Source of the DNA: Dryococelus australis
Lineage: Eukaryota; Arthropoda; Insecta; Phasmatodea; Phasmatidae
Length of the DNA: 64,000 nucleotides
NCBI GenBank assembly: GCA_029891345.1
Contig: CM057009.1
Coordinates: 90,009,416 to 90,073,415, forward strand
Direction: 5' to 3'
Position 1 is the stretch's first letter, and each line of letters begins with the position of its first letter. Positions 1 to 12,299 of the stretch are shown here, one piece after another. Position numbers and translations under genes: made by a program. The notes beneath the pieces were generated by a model. That model was not told where the DNA came from and searched no databases. It saw nothing but the letters and a program-made list of their open reading frames with translations.

Positions 1-1840
1 TATTCACTTCCATGGATTGCTTTTGTTGTTGACATTTAGCCATGCCTTGATAATTTTAACCTACTTTTGCAAGGTAAATATAGAACTATAAGTTAGTTGT
101 CAGAACCTATCTTGAGTTTAAAAAAAAAGAATCTTAATTTTGGATTCTCTGTGTGGCAATGTTTATTTTTCCCTACACTTATAATATTTGTAGAAAAGGA
201 AGTTCCTGTTCATAAATAAGGTATTAAAATAACGAGATTGGCTGTTTTAATAATTTTAAATCAGAATTCCATTCAAAATTCCTGAAAGTTCCCGTCACTT
301 GGGACATTGTGACCGAACTGTGTGACAGTGTTGGGAGAAGTCTGAACATAAGGGAATGTATTCGCGCAGGCAAGGATATAGACGACCCAGAATGACCACA
401 AATATAGAGGAATATTTCATAATTTAATAAGAGAAAACTTAACATTTGAACAACGGTGTCTCTTCGCAGAATTCAGGCACAATCAGCAGCACTACTCTTG
501 CTCCCTGATTCCAACCGTCATATCGCAGCGCCACTTGCAGAAAAAATACTTCCATTAACTTTTCCCTTGTACTTTATTATATTGTCGGTGGATTTATTTG
601 CAATTTTCTCATCATCGGGTGTCATTGATGGCTGCGAGAAAAATCCGTTTTTCTTTGCCCTGAACCGATAAAAATCGTACTTGAGTAAGGAGTGGAACTG
701 GACAGTACAGAAATCCTGAGTTTACTGTTGTGTGACATACCGCCATAACTGGTGGTGCCATTGTAGTATAATCAGCATTCTATCCTGAGTTCATTGCCAT
801 GTTTCCTACCTTTAAAAAAATTATTTATTAAAATAAAAGGGAAAAATTATTATTTACTATCTGTTGTTTTCTCCTCCTTCCGTCTTCAAATGTTAAATTA
901 TTACACTAATATACCCATCACACCCACCTATATATATATATATATGAAAATATTTATCGTGTATGGGCTGGCCTTTCCTAGTTTATTATAGTCCCTTTCG
1001 TGTCATTAATTTTTCTGAACCTGATATTACAATAATTTTTGTATACCTAACTGCAAGTGATAATCACCATTTTATATTTTATTAATTTTTTTTTTTTAGG
1101 TTTGTAGAAAAAATAATTTAACAAGAGGACCATTTTTAATATTTTTGTTCTAGGAAGTGTTAAGCCCATTACAGTCACAATTCCAATTTCACATATTTAG
1201 GGAAGACTTAACTCCAGAGTAGGGACCACATACTCATACAAAACATTAAAATTTTATTGAAAAATGCATAATTATTTTCTTTTAACTCTCGTGCCAATAT
1301 TTTATGGGTGTTCCAACTTACTCATTTGTACTAATGTTGGCGGTGTCTTCCATTAAAACAGCTGAATGGGTAAATTCTTTTTCACGTTTTACAACAAAAA
1401 GCAATGTTGAGAAAACAATTTTGAAAAACACTTGTAATAATTTTAATAACGTGGTAATTGGTTAAGTAAGGTAAAATATAAGAAGTAGATGTTATATTTT
1501 CAGATACCTACACTTGAACAATTAAAAAATGTATTCATTTTGAACACATATTTTAATAAATTATAATGTTTTACTATATGCGGAGAAATGAAAAATTATA
1601 TTAGTTAAGTTTTATACGATATATTAGTTGTAATTAAATTATAAGATTAATTAATTAGAAAATTATAATTCAATATATTGAAAATTAATCATGGAGAAAA
1701 TACACAATTGCTAGTAACTTATATCGATCGATTAGTAATTGGTTTCGCAGCAGAAAATGTTCCATAGGAAATTAAAGCGAACCGATCACTTTGATAAATC
1801 ACACTGTAAAAGTGATGAGATACCCCCAATGAAATAGCCG
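1..1840. other. AT-rich intergenic DNA, no gene recognised
   Basis: No coding frame with a recognisable motif and no clear repeat was seen. There is a short AT microsatellite near 931-945 and the usual A/T runs. Short open frames here look random. Confidence 0.6.
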
Positions 1841-2020
1841 AACTCCCGTGGCGCAGTCGGTTGGTGCGCCACCGATCTGATGTGAGGGAAGCCCTGGGTT
1901 CGAATCTCAGGCAAGACATTGGTGTTAGTTTAACTTATGTTACAATTTTGCCTGTAAATGATCCCCCGCTAAGCTTTCAAGCATAAAACCGGGGGATGTT
2001 AAAAAAGCCCTTTTAAATAC
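1841..2020 (+). mobile_element. tRNA-derived SINE with intact pol III promoter boxes
   Basis: An A-box-like TGGCGCAGTCGG lies at 1849-1860 and a B-box-like GGTTCGAATCT at 1897-1907, spaced as in a tRNA gene, so an internal RNA polymerase III promoter is likely. The would-be acceptor strands do not pair, so this is a SINE head rather than a working tRNA. The body downstream holds a perfect 8-bp inverted repeat, ATCCCCCG at 1961-1968 and CGGGGGAT at 1990-1997, which could form a hairpin in the transcript. It does not share the conserved body of the other SINE family in this window (42.6 and 58.3 kb), so it is probably a second family. Confidence 0.7.
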
Positions 2021-4985
2021 AATACTCAAGTAAATAAACTATATGAGGAGTGTTTTATGATAGATATTTCCGTATACCAATATAGTATTTTGTTGGTTTA
2101 GAATCAAAAATTAATTTATTTAGGATGACATTAAAATTATGAAAGTAAGTAAATATAATAAACAAAATTAAATTTCAAATGCTTAATATTTGTAATGGAA
2201 TTTTATCATACTCTCTTTTGGGAATATGGGGATAGTTTAATCATTTTTGTGATCAATTATGTTAATACCATCTTTTTTATTTTTGGTGTTAAAGGTGTTT
2301 CCTGAAATCTAATAATGCTGAAAAATCGTTATCATTAGCAATATTACATTGTAAATATTTCTAGATTAGTGAATTATTAGTTATTAACTTAAATACTACA
2401 TCCACTAATTATATAAAATGTATAATACTAAACAAACTCAACAACTGGCTCTTGACTAGATTGGTATGTTAAAGTTTTATTTTGTGGAGAAAAGTGTAAA
2501 ATAAGGTGAATGATGAATTATTACCAGATTATATTATTAGAACTTTATGTATGTGCCCTAGTAATTGAAGCAGAGAAAAACAACTGAAAATCATTAATAT
2601 TAAAAGGACTTACAATATTACAACACTTTTATTTATATAACTGCTAAGGGAATTTTTAAATCAAAATCTCTTAATATATAACTTATCAACTGTTGTTCTT
2701 AATTATTTTCAACTAGTTGTACATTTGGATAGGCATTTTTTCATAATTTCATGTTCGTTAAATATGTTCATTACTTCGTATTTCATATCTATTAAGAATT
2801 AAGTGCATACATATTTCTTAAAAATATTTGGCGATAGTAAATAAATATGTTGGCCAATTACCAGTATACACTTTCTCAAAAAAATATTTTACTTACTTAT
2901 TATTTTAATATCGCCAATTTCATGTTTTGGTTTAGGGTGAATATTTGAACATCCTTCTAATTTCGGTAATTCTTAATGCACAACCAGGGCTGTTTTAGCT
3001 GTCTCTTGATTTTTATTAACTTCGGCATTTTCATATTAATACTTCTGTAATTAGTAAAATTATATTCGTATACTAAATCATTTAATATATCCATCGATTT
3101 ATAATTACCTTGAGAACCAAATATGTCCTTGCATTTAATATTTTTTTTTAATTTTCTATTAAATTGGACATAATTTGCTTTGTATTTATATTATATTAAA
3201 CGACAGTTAATATAATATGTACCCATTACATTTTTAAAAAATCGCATTTTCATTATCAAATTTTATATTATCTTGTTAAGGTGTTATGGTGTATTTTCAA
3301 ATGAATTTGGGTTTTTTTTTTCAAATGTTGATAGGTACTGCTAACACATAGTAAATAAATTGTGCCGTGCACACTATACCCAAGGAAGATATCGATACAT
3401 AACAAACATAGTCAAGGTTCATCCAAAATTTTATTACAAAGCCAAATTAAAAGGTACAATTAAAATAATATTTTCTACACTCATGCATAAGAACGATATA
3501 TGTATATATATCATGCCATTTACAGATTTTCAACATATATTTGGTAATGAATAACAAGATGATAAACTCTTCAAATACATTGAGTGGAAGTAGCAATTAC
3601 ACAAGATTGCAAATAGGCTCACGTTATAAAATATACATGTGCATTTATCAAACCCTTTCAAAAAATTAATAATGAGCCATAAAGGAAACTTTCCAACAAT
3701 ATGCAAGATAATGAGTTGACTACCAATATATTCCTATAAAATTTACGAATACAAAAAGTGAGGTACCAAAATAACAGTTTACTCTCTTCAAAGATTAGGA
3801 TCCTTAATAATCATCTTTTCACATACGTTCATAAAAAAGACCCATGCCATAAAATATTTATGTATAATGGCAACTACCACAAATACTCATAAAATACATA
3901 TATACATTGACGCCTCGGAGTTGTTTGACTTTTCTGTATAAAAGTTACATTCCGAATTAGTTATATTCAAAATAGAACCTTTTAGCTCGTTAACAATAGA
4001 GCCTGTTTAAGAGTAATGATTTATAATTAATACCATATCTCATTCGTGAATCGCAACAAGTACTTCCGCAAACAGAGCGACAATTACTCACGTTACATAA
4101 CCATGTAACCAGAGTAATTGTTAAATTACAAAATATCTTAATACGACACTTTTATTGAAATTCTTTACATTGTGGATAGAATACAATTTCACTTGACCGC
4201 TCAAGCCTTACCACATTTAATCAGGCGTTTTTACAAACCTCGTCTCACTTGATCTAAGTAATGACGTCTTCACTATACTCATATAACTGTGTGTACAAAA
4301 TGTAAAAACTGATATTTGTGTTGGAAGATTATCAAATAGGTGAAATTATCTTATGCCAAAAGGCTTTAACATTTAACAGAAATGCCGGAAAGGGCTGGCC
4401 ATTGATCTCACAATCAGAATATTGGTTAGTTGCTTAACATTTCTCCAACGGGACATCAAATAGATTAATTAAATATTTAATTTCCATGATCTTCAACAAA
4501 TGCATAAATTCTCTATTCCAACATTACCCTGAAAATCGGGTATGAGCACAGAAATTGAACGCCTGCAAAAGCGGGCGAAATTAAATACCTATCATAGCCA
4601 CTTAAGGCATACATGGAATTTCACAAACTCTCAAGAAAAACATGTTGGAAGCATTACTATGAAATAATTAACCCTAACGATCAGAATGCTGATGCAAAAC
4701 CAATAGCTCTACACTGTCAGCAACCAAAGAATTCTACGAGTCGCGACAGTTATACGGGGCACTCTCCCTCATTGGACCCCAGTAGCAACATCTAAAATAC
4801 TAACAACCGCCTACGACACAAACTAATGAATAATCAACATTACTAATCAGCAGTTAACTCAGCGGAAGGCTTCTCCACTATATCTGTTAAAATCACTAGC
4901 AAAATTACTCATGTTACTTTTAAAAAGAATGCTACTTAAAATTTAAATCCCGCTTCAGTGCCATGACTCACCGGAACAAAATCAT
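2021..4985. other. AT-rich intergenic DNA, nothing recognised
   Basis: Long A/T-rich sequence. Two frames of about 60 codons (near 3.4 and 4.6 kb) have no recognisable motif and are probably chance. Confidence 0.55.
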
Positions 4986-4989
4986 GACT

Positions 4990-5560
4990 TCATGGAATAC
5001 AAAAAGAGGTTTGACTGTCACCGTCCAACTTCGTTGAAGTGAGCGTCGGTAAAGCAGAGATTAGTGCATACGGCTAATGGTACCTGGTTGTGTGTTAAGT
5101 ATTTCAGCAGAGGTGTGGATTTGTGCGGTATGATATTCCTCAGATGTTACAGTAGTCTCGTACCCCATATTGATATTACCGCAAACCACGTAGTCGAGAT
5201 GTGTAAAATATGGTGTTCCTGATGGCCACGGAACAGGGCCCTCTCCTTCAGTTCTATGGTTTGGATATTGCATTCAGATGGTCACGCACATTTATGTCAA
5301 AGTGCGCTTGAACTCCTTCGTGTTGCAGGCACATGGCCAATCAAACCTACATTTCCACCTTTTCCATTAGTGTAGGAAAAACATCCGTTGGAAATACGTG
5401 GTATCGCGGTCCATTTTGCATGTTTGGCAGTAAATAATATAACCCGATTAAATGGTCATCAATAATCACAGAACGCCCTATTTCCAAACCACTGCAATTA
5501 TATGATGCCTCATATTGGCCAAATCAGGCTTTTATGGACATGCTTTCCTGCTAATAAACT
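4990..5560 (-). pseudogene. mariner-like transposase fragment (C-terminal half)
   Basis: Read on the minus strand, two frames give the C-terminal half of an insect mariner-like transposase. One has GPRYHVFPTDVFPTLMEKVE followed by LQHEGVQAHFDINVRDHL, which is the region of the second catalytic Asp. The other, 5061-5273, has PVPWPSGTPYFTHLDYVV and YETTVTSEE, which is the WPPRSPDL-type block and the C-terminal helix. In-frame stops and at least one frameshift separate them. The N-terminal helix-turn-helix and first catalytic Asp are not visible. The same broad family occurs at 9-10 kb and 59-60 kb. This is a dead fragment. Confidence 0.65.
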
Positions 5561-6530
5561 GTTTAATACGTTGTCCTATATGAGATACTGCACTCTGTTG
5601 ATGTTTAATACCATGGATATAACGTATCCATAAATGTTGATTACAGACTCAATTTCGTATTACTTAAATGAATCCACATTATTTATATTTACTTACAGAG
5701 CATTTTGTTATAACATTATTATTTTTAATATTTCAATTTTTGTATTATTTTTAGGAGTTCTATTTTTCTGCTTTAAACCTGATGTAGTGCCTGTTAATCT
5801 CATACTAATAAAAAATACTCACTTACTTATGTTTATAACAATTAAATGACTTACATTTTAAAAAAACTAAATTAACTGCATTAAATTACATTTCTGAAAA
5901 ATAAATTCTTTATTGATAGCAATGTTATACTTTTTCAAACAACTGTTAATATATACTGATGATGGATATCTATATCAATTAAAATAATTTCCAATACAAT
6001 TATAATAAAGATTAACTTAATCCTGTGTTGAGTTTAAAATATTAAAATGTACCTTTTGCCAAAATGCCAACTATGTAAATGCATTGAATTGTGTAGATCT
6101 GAACTATTATAAATCTATAAATTAATAGATTCTGCTGGTAATGTGACTATTTAAATTAATATTTTTGTATATTTATCGCTAGTTATATTAGTAATATAAT
6201 GGCTTAATGTGGTGAATTCGTATTTCATTAATCATTTATGTTTTCCAAATTTATTATTTTAAAATATGTTTACTAAACTTAGATTTTTCAATGCAATTTA
6301 CAGCCTTGGCATTTGTCGAACTAACATTACTACGTGCAGATATGAAGCTTTATCCACAGTATCGTTACTATTATTACTTTTAAGTGAACTAATTAATGAG
6401 TATATTATTTGTCCGAATATATTCATTATTAAATAATCAAAATATTATATCAGAGAATGTATGACAATTACAAAATACATCTAATACGTCTAAACAAACG
6501 TGTCTTCTCTTATTAATCTTACTCTGTATC
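5561..6530. other. AT-rich intergenic DNA, nothing recognised
   Basis: No gene, RNA or repeat could be supported here. A 71-codon hydrophobic frame near 5.6-5.85 kb is typical of random AT-rich DNA. Confidence 0.5.
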
Positions 6531-6755
6531 TCCCCTAGGCGAACTGGGTATGATTCCCGGCAGGGTCACTCCTAAGACTTTCGCATGTGGGAATCGTGAC
6601 GGACTCTGCCGTTGGTCGGCAGGTTTTCTTGGGGGTATCCCGTTTCTCCATCCTCCATTCCGACACTCCTCCATACTAAGCTCATTTCACCCTCATCGCA
6701 TCTCAAGACCTCGATGTTTAGAGCCACCCAAATCTCTTCACTCACTCACTTACTC
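6531..6755 (+). mobile_element. tRNA-derived SINE, 5'-truncated copy
   Basis: The copy starts close to a B-box-like GGTATGATTCCC and runs through the body shared with the copies at 42.6 and 58.3 kb: a CGCATGTGGGAATCGTG block, a GGTTTTC block, a TCCCGTTTC block, then a tail with TTCACCCTCATCG, GATGTTTAGAGCC and CAAATCTCTTCACTCACTCA. The A box is missing. The 3' tail also occurs alone at 15.3 and 38.1 kb. Confidence 0.75.
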
Positions 6756-7170
6756 TGTAGTTCGGGATATTGGATATTGTGCTGGAGCTGTCAAAATCGA
6801 TGCTGTGTTTTGTTGATATGAAGAGTTCTGCTATTGCTGTTGTTGGTTTTAATAGAGTGCGTTGTGTTCTTCTAATCTAGTTGTTATTCTTATGCATGTT
6901 TGTCGTATGAACACTTTTCCGCATGAAAAGGGGATTTTATATATAAGCCTGCTCGTTTTTTAGCTGAAGTTCTTTCCTATGTTGATCCCAGGATGTCTTT
7001 AGTTTTGTTAATAGGTATTATGACAAAGTACACTACCGGACACAGAAGGATGCACCCGACTGTAATGAAACGTTATAGAGGTAGTGATATGGGTGATTAA
7101 TGCACGTGTTCACAATAACAGATCAGTAGAGCAATTACATATGAATCTGTGGCACACCGTCAGGTCATCT
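6756..7170. other. intergenic DNA next to the Tc1-like relic
   Basis: No gene recognised. It probably contains the 3' end of the Tc1-like element, but I could not pair a terminal inverted repeat with the other side. Confidence 0.35.
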
Positions 7171-8070
7171 TCAGTAGTGTGCTGCACCATATCGCACTGT
7201 AATACACGCTGCAATACAGTTTAGCATGGAGTCCAGCAGATGCCGAATGTTGTCCTGATGCACATGGGAGCACAATTGCTGGACGGGGTGTTCCAAACCC
7301 TGGTAATGTGACGCTGCGACAGACGGTGTTTCAACTAGTTCCATACATGCACAATTAGGGACATATCAGGGTAGCGGCCAGGCCATGGTAGTGTTTGGAC
7401 ATGATGGGGGCAGTCCTGGGAGACCCATGCCACATGCGGTCGGGCTTATCATGTTGGAATATCGAACGTGGAATTTCAGTCAGAAATAGGAGCAGATTGA
7501 GACATAGGATCACATCCGCATATCGCTGGGGCGTCAGTGTTCTTCATAACACGAGCGGGGATCGGCTATGGCTCTCCAAGTCATAATGCCTTCCAAGGGG
7601 GTAAAGTGCCGCTTGACAACGAGATTGTGATGTTGACGAGGGGCTCTCCACATCCAGGCTTGATAATCATCAGTCCCCATATCGAAGCAGCACTCATCAA
7701 TAAATTCCAAACAATGTCAGTCTGTGGAGTAACACATTGCACTGGCCTGGCTTTACTGTAAACAGAGCCACTGGTATTGCTGAATTATTGGCAGCACAGG
7801 CATTGGGCACTGGAACCGCAGATTTTCCTCTGCAAGGCGTCGTGAAATGGTTGATGGGCACACAGGAGTTCCAACAAAGGCCAATATTGTGGACAAGGTC
7901 ACCATGGGATATATTTGCGCCTAGCGAACGATCTATCAATCTTCTAGGCTGGTGTTCAAACTCATCCATTCTGACTTGGTCCTCCATGTGTGGGTGCCCT
8001 CACGTATCCACTGCCCCAAATTGGATGGTCCGAACGATACACGTGGTAAGTTATATGGCGACATGACCAC
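7171..8070 (-). pseudogene. Tc1-like transposase pseudogene
   Basis: The minus strand read in pieces follows a Tc1 transposase in order. The region before the first Asp appears as RRLAEENLRFQCPMPVLP near 7.8 kb. The first catalytic block reads EFIDECCFDMGTDDYQ near 7.65 kb (SDES type). TWRAI near 7.58 kb stands where VWGAI is usual. WPGRYPDMSLIVHVWN at about 7.34-7.39 kb is the WPARSPDLSPIEHVWD-type block. The tail reads LLDSMLNCIAACITVRYG and ends at a stop at 7171. Several stops and frame changes are present, and the DNA-binding N-terminus is poorly preserved. About 900 bp remain of the usual roughly 1 kb. Confidence 0.75.
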
Positions 8071-8799
8071 CGTGCGGTTTTCTGCCCGATTGAGTCCTCT
8101 CTCTAAGTCTGTCATTTACGTAAATCATAGTATTTAGCATCTTGCCCACGCTCTTTTTCAATCTGTACACTTCCTTGGTATCGCCTGGTGTTTATTACTT
8201 TAATATGGCTTCTGCTTGCAGAATCGCTTCCGTATATGTGGTCAAAAGTAAATGTGCCAAAATCTGATCATGTGTATACTAGGCATGTTGATACTCTGGT
8301 ACCCGAGTGCAAAGAGGCGGGTCCCCACTCACATAAAGCCTATTACCCGGGTACCCATTTCTTGCAATTATGTAACGTGTATTGTGTGATCAAAGAGCAC
8401 GCATACGTACTAGTTACTCCGAAATGTACAATCCGTTTGAACAGTTCTGTTTTAAATACATATATACTGTTCTCCATGTAATGGCTATGACAGTATATAT
8501 AGGACTATTCACAGAACCCGCATCGTGCCTTATTCTCGGAAACAACACGACACAGGGGCTTGCGAAAAAAATCGTGGTAACTATGCCCTATACGAATCAT
8601 AGCTTGGTGGTAATCCCATTCCCTCGAACATACCAGATATTGGGCTATGGGGGTAAGCTTTAAAATTTCAAATGGGAACAGAGGTCGAATATGGCATCAT
8701 TGGATAGGTCGTCTAAATGGACACAACATTTACTAAGAAAGTTTTTTCTGATGTCCATAGTAAACACACAATAATATTATTCAAGTAAGCATAAGGTTA
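8071..8799. other. intergenic DNA, nothing recognised
   Basis: Frames of 60-97 codons overlap here without any recognisable motif. A palindromic ACCCGGGT occurs near 8347. Confidence 0.4.
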
Positions 8800-10156
8800 T
8801 GACATGCATATTTTAAGCACAATGAAATTAACAAAAACTATTTTTTTTACTATAATCAAAAGGAAATCAACGAATCATGTCGTCTATCTGGCGTGCATAC
8901 CTCGTTTACATACAATAAAAATGATGTCGGGTGTACTGTAAATACCGGTATGGTGTGAGATAACCACTGTGAAATGGGAAGTGGGAACACTCATGCGCAC
9001 ACACCACTTTTACAAGTGTTCGAAATATTGACCACTTTGTAACAGACACGACTCAGTTCCCCTTCTTATGTTAGTGGTTGCTCGGTGGACCTCAGCTTAG
9101 TTGAGAGATCCACATGCTGCTCTGATTCTGTCTTTCATGTCTCCCCTCGTTGTTGGACACACTTAGTAGACGATCTTTTTAATTATCCCCCATAAAAAGA
9201 AGTAATTTTGGGACAAGTCTGATGAACGTGGTGGCCAAGCTATAGGACCAATTCGTCCAATCAGCTGTCTGGGGAATAATATGTCTGCAACTAGCCTAGA
9301 TCTGCATGGGCATTATATATGTTAACATCACCATTACTCTTAAATGTGGCCTCATTAGTTACAAAATGCTGCGATGGGAAGCACGGTCCTTGCTCAGATA
9401 CCAGTTGCAGAAATCCCTGCGCTTAGGAAAATCGTTATTCCCAAATTATTGGTGCAGGTGTACGTACTGATGTAAACGTTTATGAGCGATCTTTCTCCAC
9501 ACTGTACTTTGAGATTCCTGAATCGCGGGCGGGCAATCCTCCGCATAGATTCATGAGGATTAACTGCCATGGCAGCAAGTACATCAACAGCCCTCTCATC
9601 TCTCACAGGTCATCTGATGCGACGTTTGTTGTGTGTCGGTTGCACTAGCCTGGTTTTGCGCACGCGACATGCAAAACGCTGGAAGACATTGTACGAGTGA
9701 TGGATGCGCTGTGGATATCTCTCTGCATACAAACGGGCAGCAGCTCTAGAGTTCCGACGACATTCTCCTAGTATCATCAGCATGTCAAGTGCTTCTTTGT
9801 TAGAAAACGGCATTCCACTCAGAAAGAAACAATCCAGACAGAACATGTCTTACGCTGAAACAACACACACTATTAATTGTTGCAATGGAAACCTAATGAC
9901 TGTTTGAATGAACGAACTTTCAATTGTCCATTAACATGCATGTTAAACCTGCAATTCCTGAAAGTGGTAGATGGCATATCTGCTTGCTGCAGAGCGCTGC
10001 ATTTTTTTCCTGATTTGGCTCTGAAACAGTATAATACCTTCTGCACTGTTCCATGTAAGGCACACATGTCACTGCTAGTATCGAAGTTAGTCTCACACTC
10101 CAACCGGAAATACCATAATGGCCCCATTGTGTATCTGATGTGCATAGTTTATGCAC
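8800..10156 (-). mobile_element. degenerate mariner-like element with deleted catalytic core
   Basis: The minus strand encodes, from 9846 down, the helix-turn-helix N-terminus (FSNKEALDMLMILGECRR, then AARLYAERYPQR). A shifted frame then gives DVLAAMAVNPHESMRRIARP (about 9.4-9.6 kb), and near 9.35 kb VTNEATF, where the first catalytic Asp is replaced by Asn. The next recognisable block is IGPIAWPPRSSDLSQNYFFL with IIKKIVY at 9170-9260, so the segment with the second Asp is deleted. End-like sequence TGTACTGTAAATACCGGTAT (8932-8951) is mirrored imperfectly at 10088-10127 (TCTCACACTCCAACCGGAAA). Homology with the neighbouring inverted copy continues outward to about 8.80 kb, so the true terminus may lie further out. 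Not functional. Confidence 0.7.
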
Positions 10157-10189
10157 AACCAATTATAAGTGGATAAATATAATTATTAT

Positions 10190-10672
10190 TATGAGACGGT
10201 TTCCGAACAAAAACGGAGAATAAGGCAGCACTAAGCAGTAAGCAGGTAAATAATATGTAACCTAAAGGAACTGCAGGTTTTGCGTGCAAATTAACCGACA
10301 ATCGAAAGTTCGTTCATTCATACATTCATTCGTTTTACACTGCCTGAAAGACAAAATCAGAGCAGAATGTGGATCTCTCATAAGTGCTGAGATCCGCCGA
10401 GCAACCGCGATTGTAAGACGGATAGCAGGAGTCGTGTCTGATACAGAGAGGTCAACATTTAGAGCACTTATTGAGTGCTGTGTGCGAATGAGTGTTCCCA
10501 GTTCATGGTAGTTCTCTCACACCATACCGGTACTTACAGTAAACCCGTCTTTTTTATTGTACGTAAACCAGGTATGCATGCCAGAAAAACAACATGTTTC
10601 ATTGATTTCCTTTTGATTGTAGTGAGAAAAACCGTCTGCGATCAATTGTCATTGTGCATAAACTACGCACAC
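10190..10672 (+). mobile_element. inverted, internally deleted sister copy of the mariner-like element
   Basis: Reverse-complementing this segment matches the left copy in order. 10190-10325 matches its 5' untranslated part (about 9907-10040). It then jumps directly to the transposase C-terminus (LKDKIRAECGSLIS, 10340-10385) and the terminal region, with CTCACACCATACCGGTACTT at 10517-10536. Beyond that, similarity continues to a GTGCATAAACTACGCAC motif near 10655. Nearly all the coding region is missing, as in a MITE-type deletion derivative. Confidence 0.65.
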
Positions 10673-12140
10673 TACAAACCATATATTTAGATGATTTGTT
10701 TTATTGTGTGTCAACTATGCACGTCAGGAAAACCCATCTTTGTAAATGTTGTTTCATTTTAGACGATATATCCAACGGTACCTTATACGATCCACATTCC
10801 TGTTTGTCATTTCAAATCTCACCACTCCTCCTTTACCCCTTCCCCCTCATTTCCCAACCTCCAGTATGTTCAAGGGTATGGGATTACTACCAATCGATGC
10901 TTCGTATAAGTAGTGTAGAGTCATCAAAATGTTTTCACGAACCCCTGGTGTCGTGTGGGTTCCGAGAACAAGGGGTGTTATGGGTGCTTTCAATCATCCT
11001 GTATGGTATATCGCATGTGAAAACAAAAGTGAATTAATTTGTATCTATTTCCTACATTTTTACAAATATGAACAGGGGAGGTTTTCCTTTTTGGAAACAG
11101 GCATGCACACATAAATAAGTTAAAATACTTATATTTTACTTAGATATTATATGTTTAGTCGTTTAATCACATGAATGTAAACGAAACTTCAGTGAAATGT
11201 ACAAATACCCCATAAGGCCTGTTTGTAATGCAAATAAATCATAATTGGCGAATAACCGATCAAACCAATGGAAGTGTCTGTTGAAAATGTTCGGTGACCT
11301 TTCCTCGACTATCGCTAAACAAACAAACCAAATAATTGTTACATATTTGTTTTTAACAAAAATAACACAGGAAGGATATTAATGAGATCTCAGAATTAGG
11401 GGTTTCGGAATGCTCGGTTAGTGTACAAATACAAGTACATTAGAATACTCTGGGCACAGAGAACTACATTTAGAAGTAACTATATTACCTGCAGTCGAAT
11501 AGTTTCTCTCTGAACTAACGGAAGATGCTGGATATCCCAAATTTAGTTTCATTAAAATAGCTAATACGGAGTAGGACTTTTCGCGCACTTTCCACCATTC
11601 ACAAGGGTCTACATGGTGTCCAACCTGAGGTTCGCCAAGGTGGTGTTCAGTCTGGCAAATGTCATCTGATCTCTGTTTGATTGTAGCAAATAATAAGGTC
11701 GTTATCAGTTTCCCTATCTCCTAATTGGTCACTAAGCTGATCTTCCAGTATATGCGTCGAATACCAGTTAGCATCAGGCGAACATATAGTCCTGATATCG
11801 GGGATCAAGTAATGAAACAACATGTTTTGTGAAATCACTAACTCGATCATATTTATGTCCATTTGAAACTGAGAAGAAAGAGACATTGATATGCAGGTTT
11901 TAAATGTTGCTGTCGTATCACTGTCCTTTACATTCGTACAGAAGTGGTTGTAAAGAAGGCCTCTAATCACTGGACGGACAGACGACAAAGCTTCCCCTAC
12001 TTTTACTGGCTACAACACTGGTTGCAGCGAGCCGAGCGACAATCCATGACACTACTGAAAACGTAGAGGAAGCTGTTGGAATGGGGGAACAACAGAACAC
12101 GAGAACCGAAAGCATTGCTAGAAATATATGCAAACACCTC
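10673..12140. other. intergenic DNA, nothing recognised
   Basis: A 127-codon plus-strand frame (10654-11037) and a 108-codon minus-strand frame (11662-11988) are open but match no family I know and show no motif. I do not call them genes. Confidence 0.4.
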
Positions 12141-12145
12141 ACTGG

Positions 12146-12265
12146 GTACCCGATGCATCGGGTACGACACACACTATGCGTAACAGGTACCCGGGTACTG
12201 GCGGTTTTTGGAACCTGTACCCGACCTAACAGGTATTCAGGTACCTGGGTGTTCAGTTATGCAGG
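12146..12265. repeat. cluster of GGTACCCG palindromes
   Basis: GTACCCGATGCATCGGGTAC (12146-12165) is a perfect 20-bp palindrome. Within the next 100 bp come GTACCCGGGTAC (a perfect 12-bp palindrome), CCTGTACCCGACC and CAGGTACCTGGGT. The same 8-mer therefore recurs on both strands in an otherwise AT-rich stretch. Function is unknown. Confidence 0.6.
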
Positions 12266-12299
12266 TCTCGTCATCAGCCCTAGTGCATACCAGTCCGTA

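Noticed and set aside
1841..1915. functional tRNA gene
   Set aside because: A and B boxes are good, but the acceptor strands do not pair and a SINE body follows.
10654..11037. 127-codon plus-strand frame next to the mariner pair
   Set aside because: It begins inside the transposon flank and has no motif; not supported as a gene.
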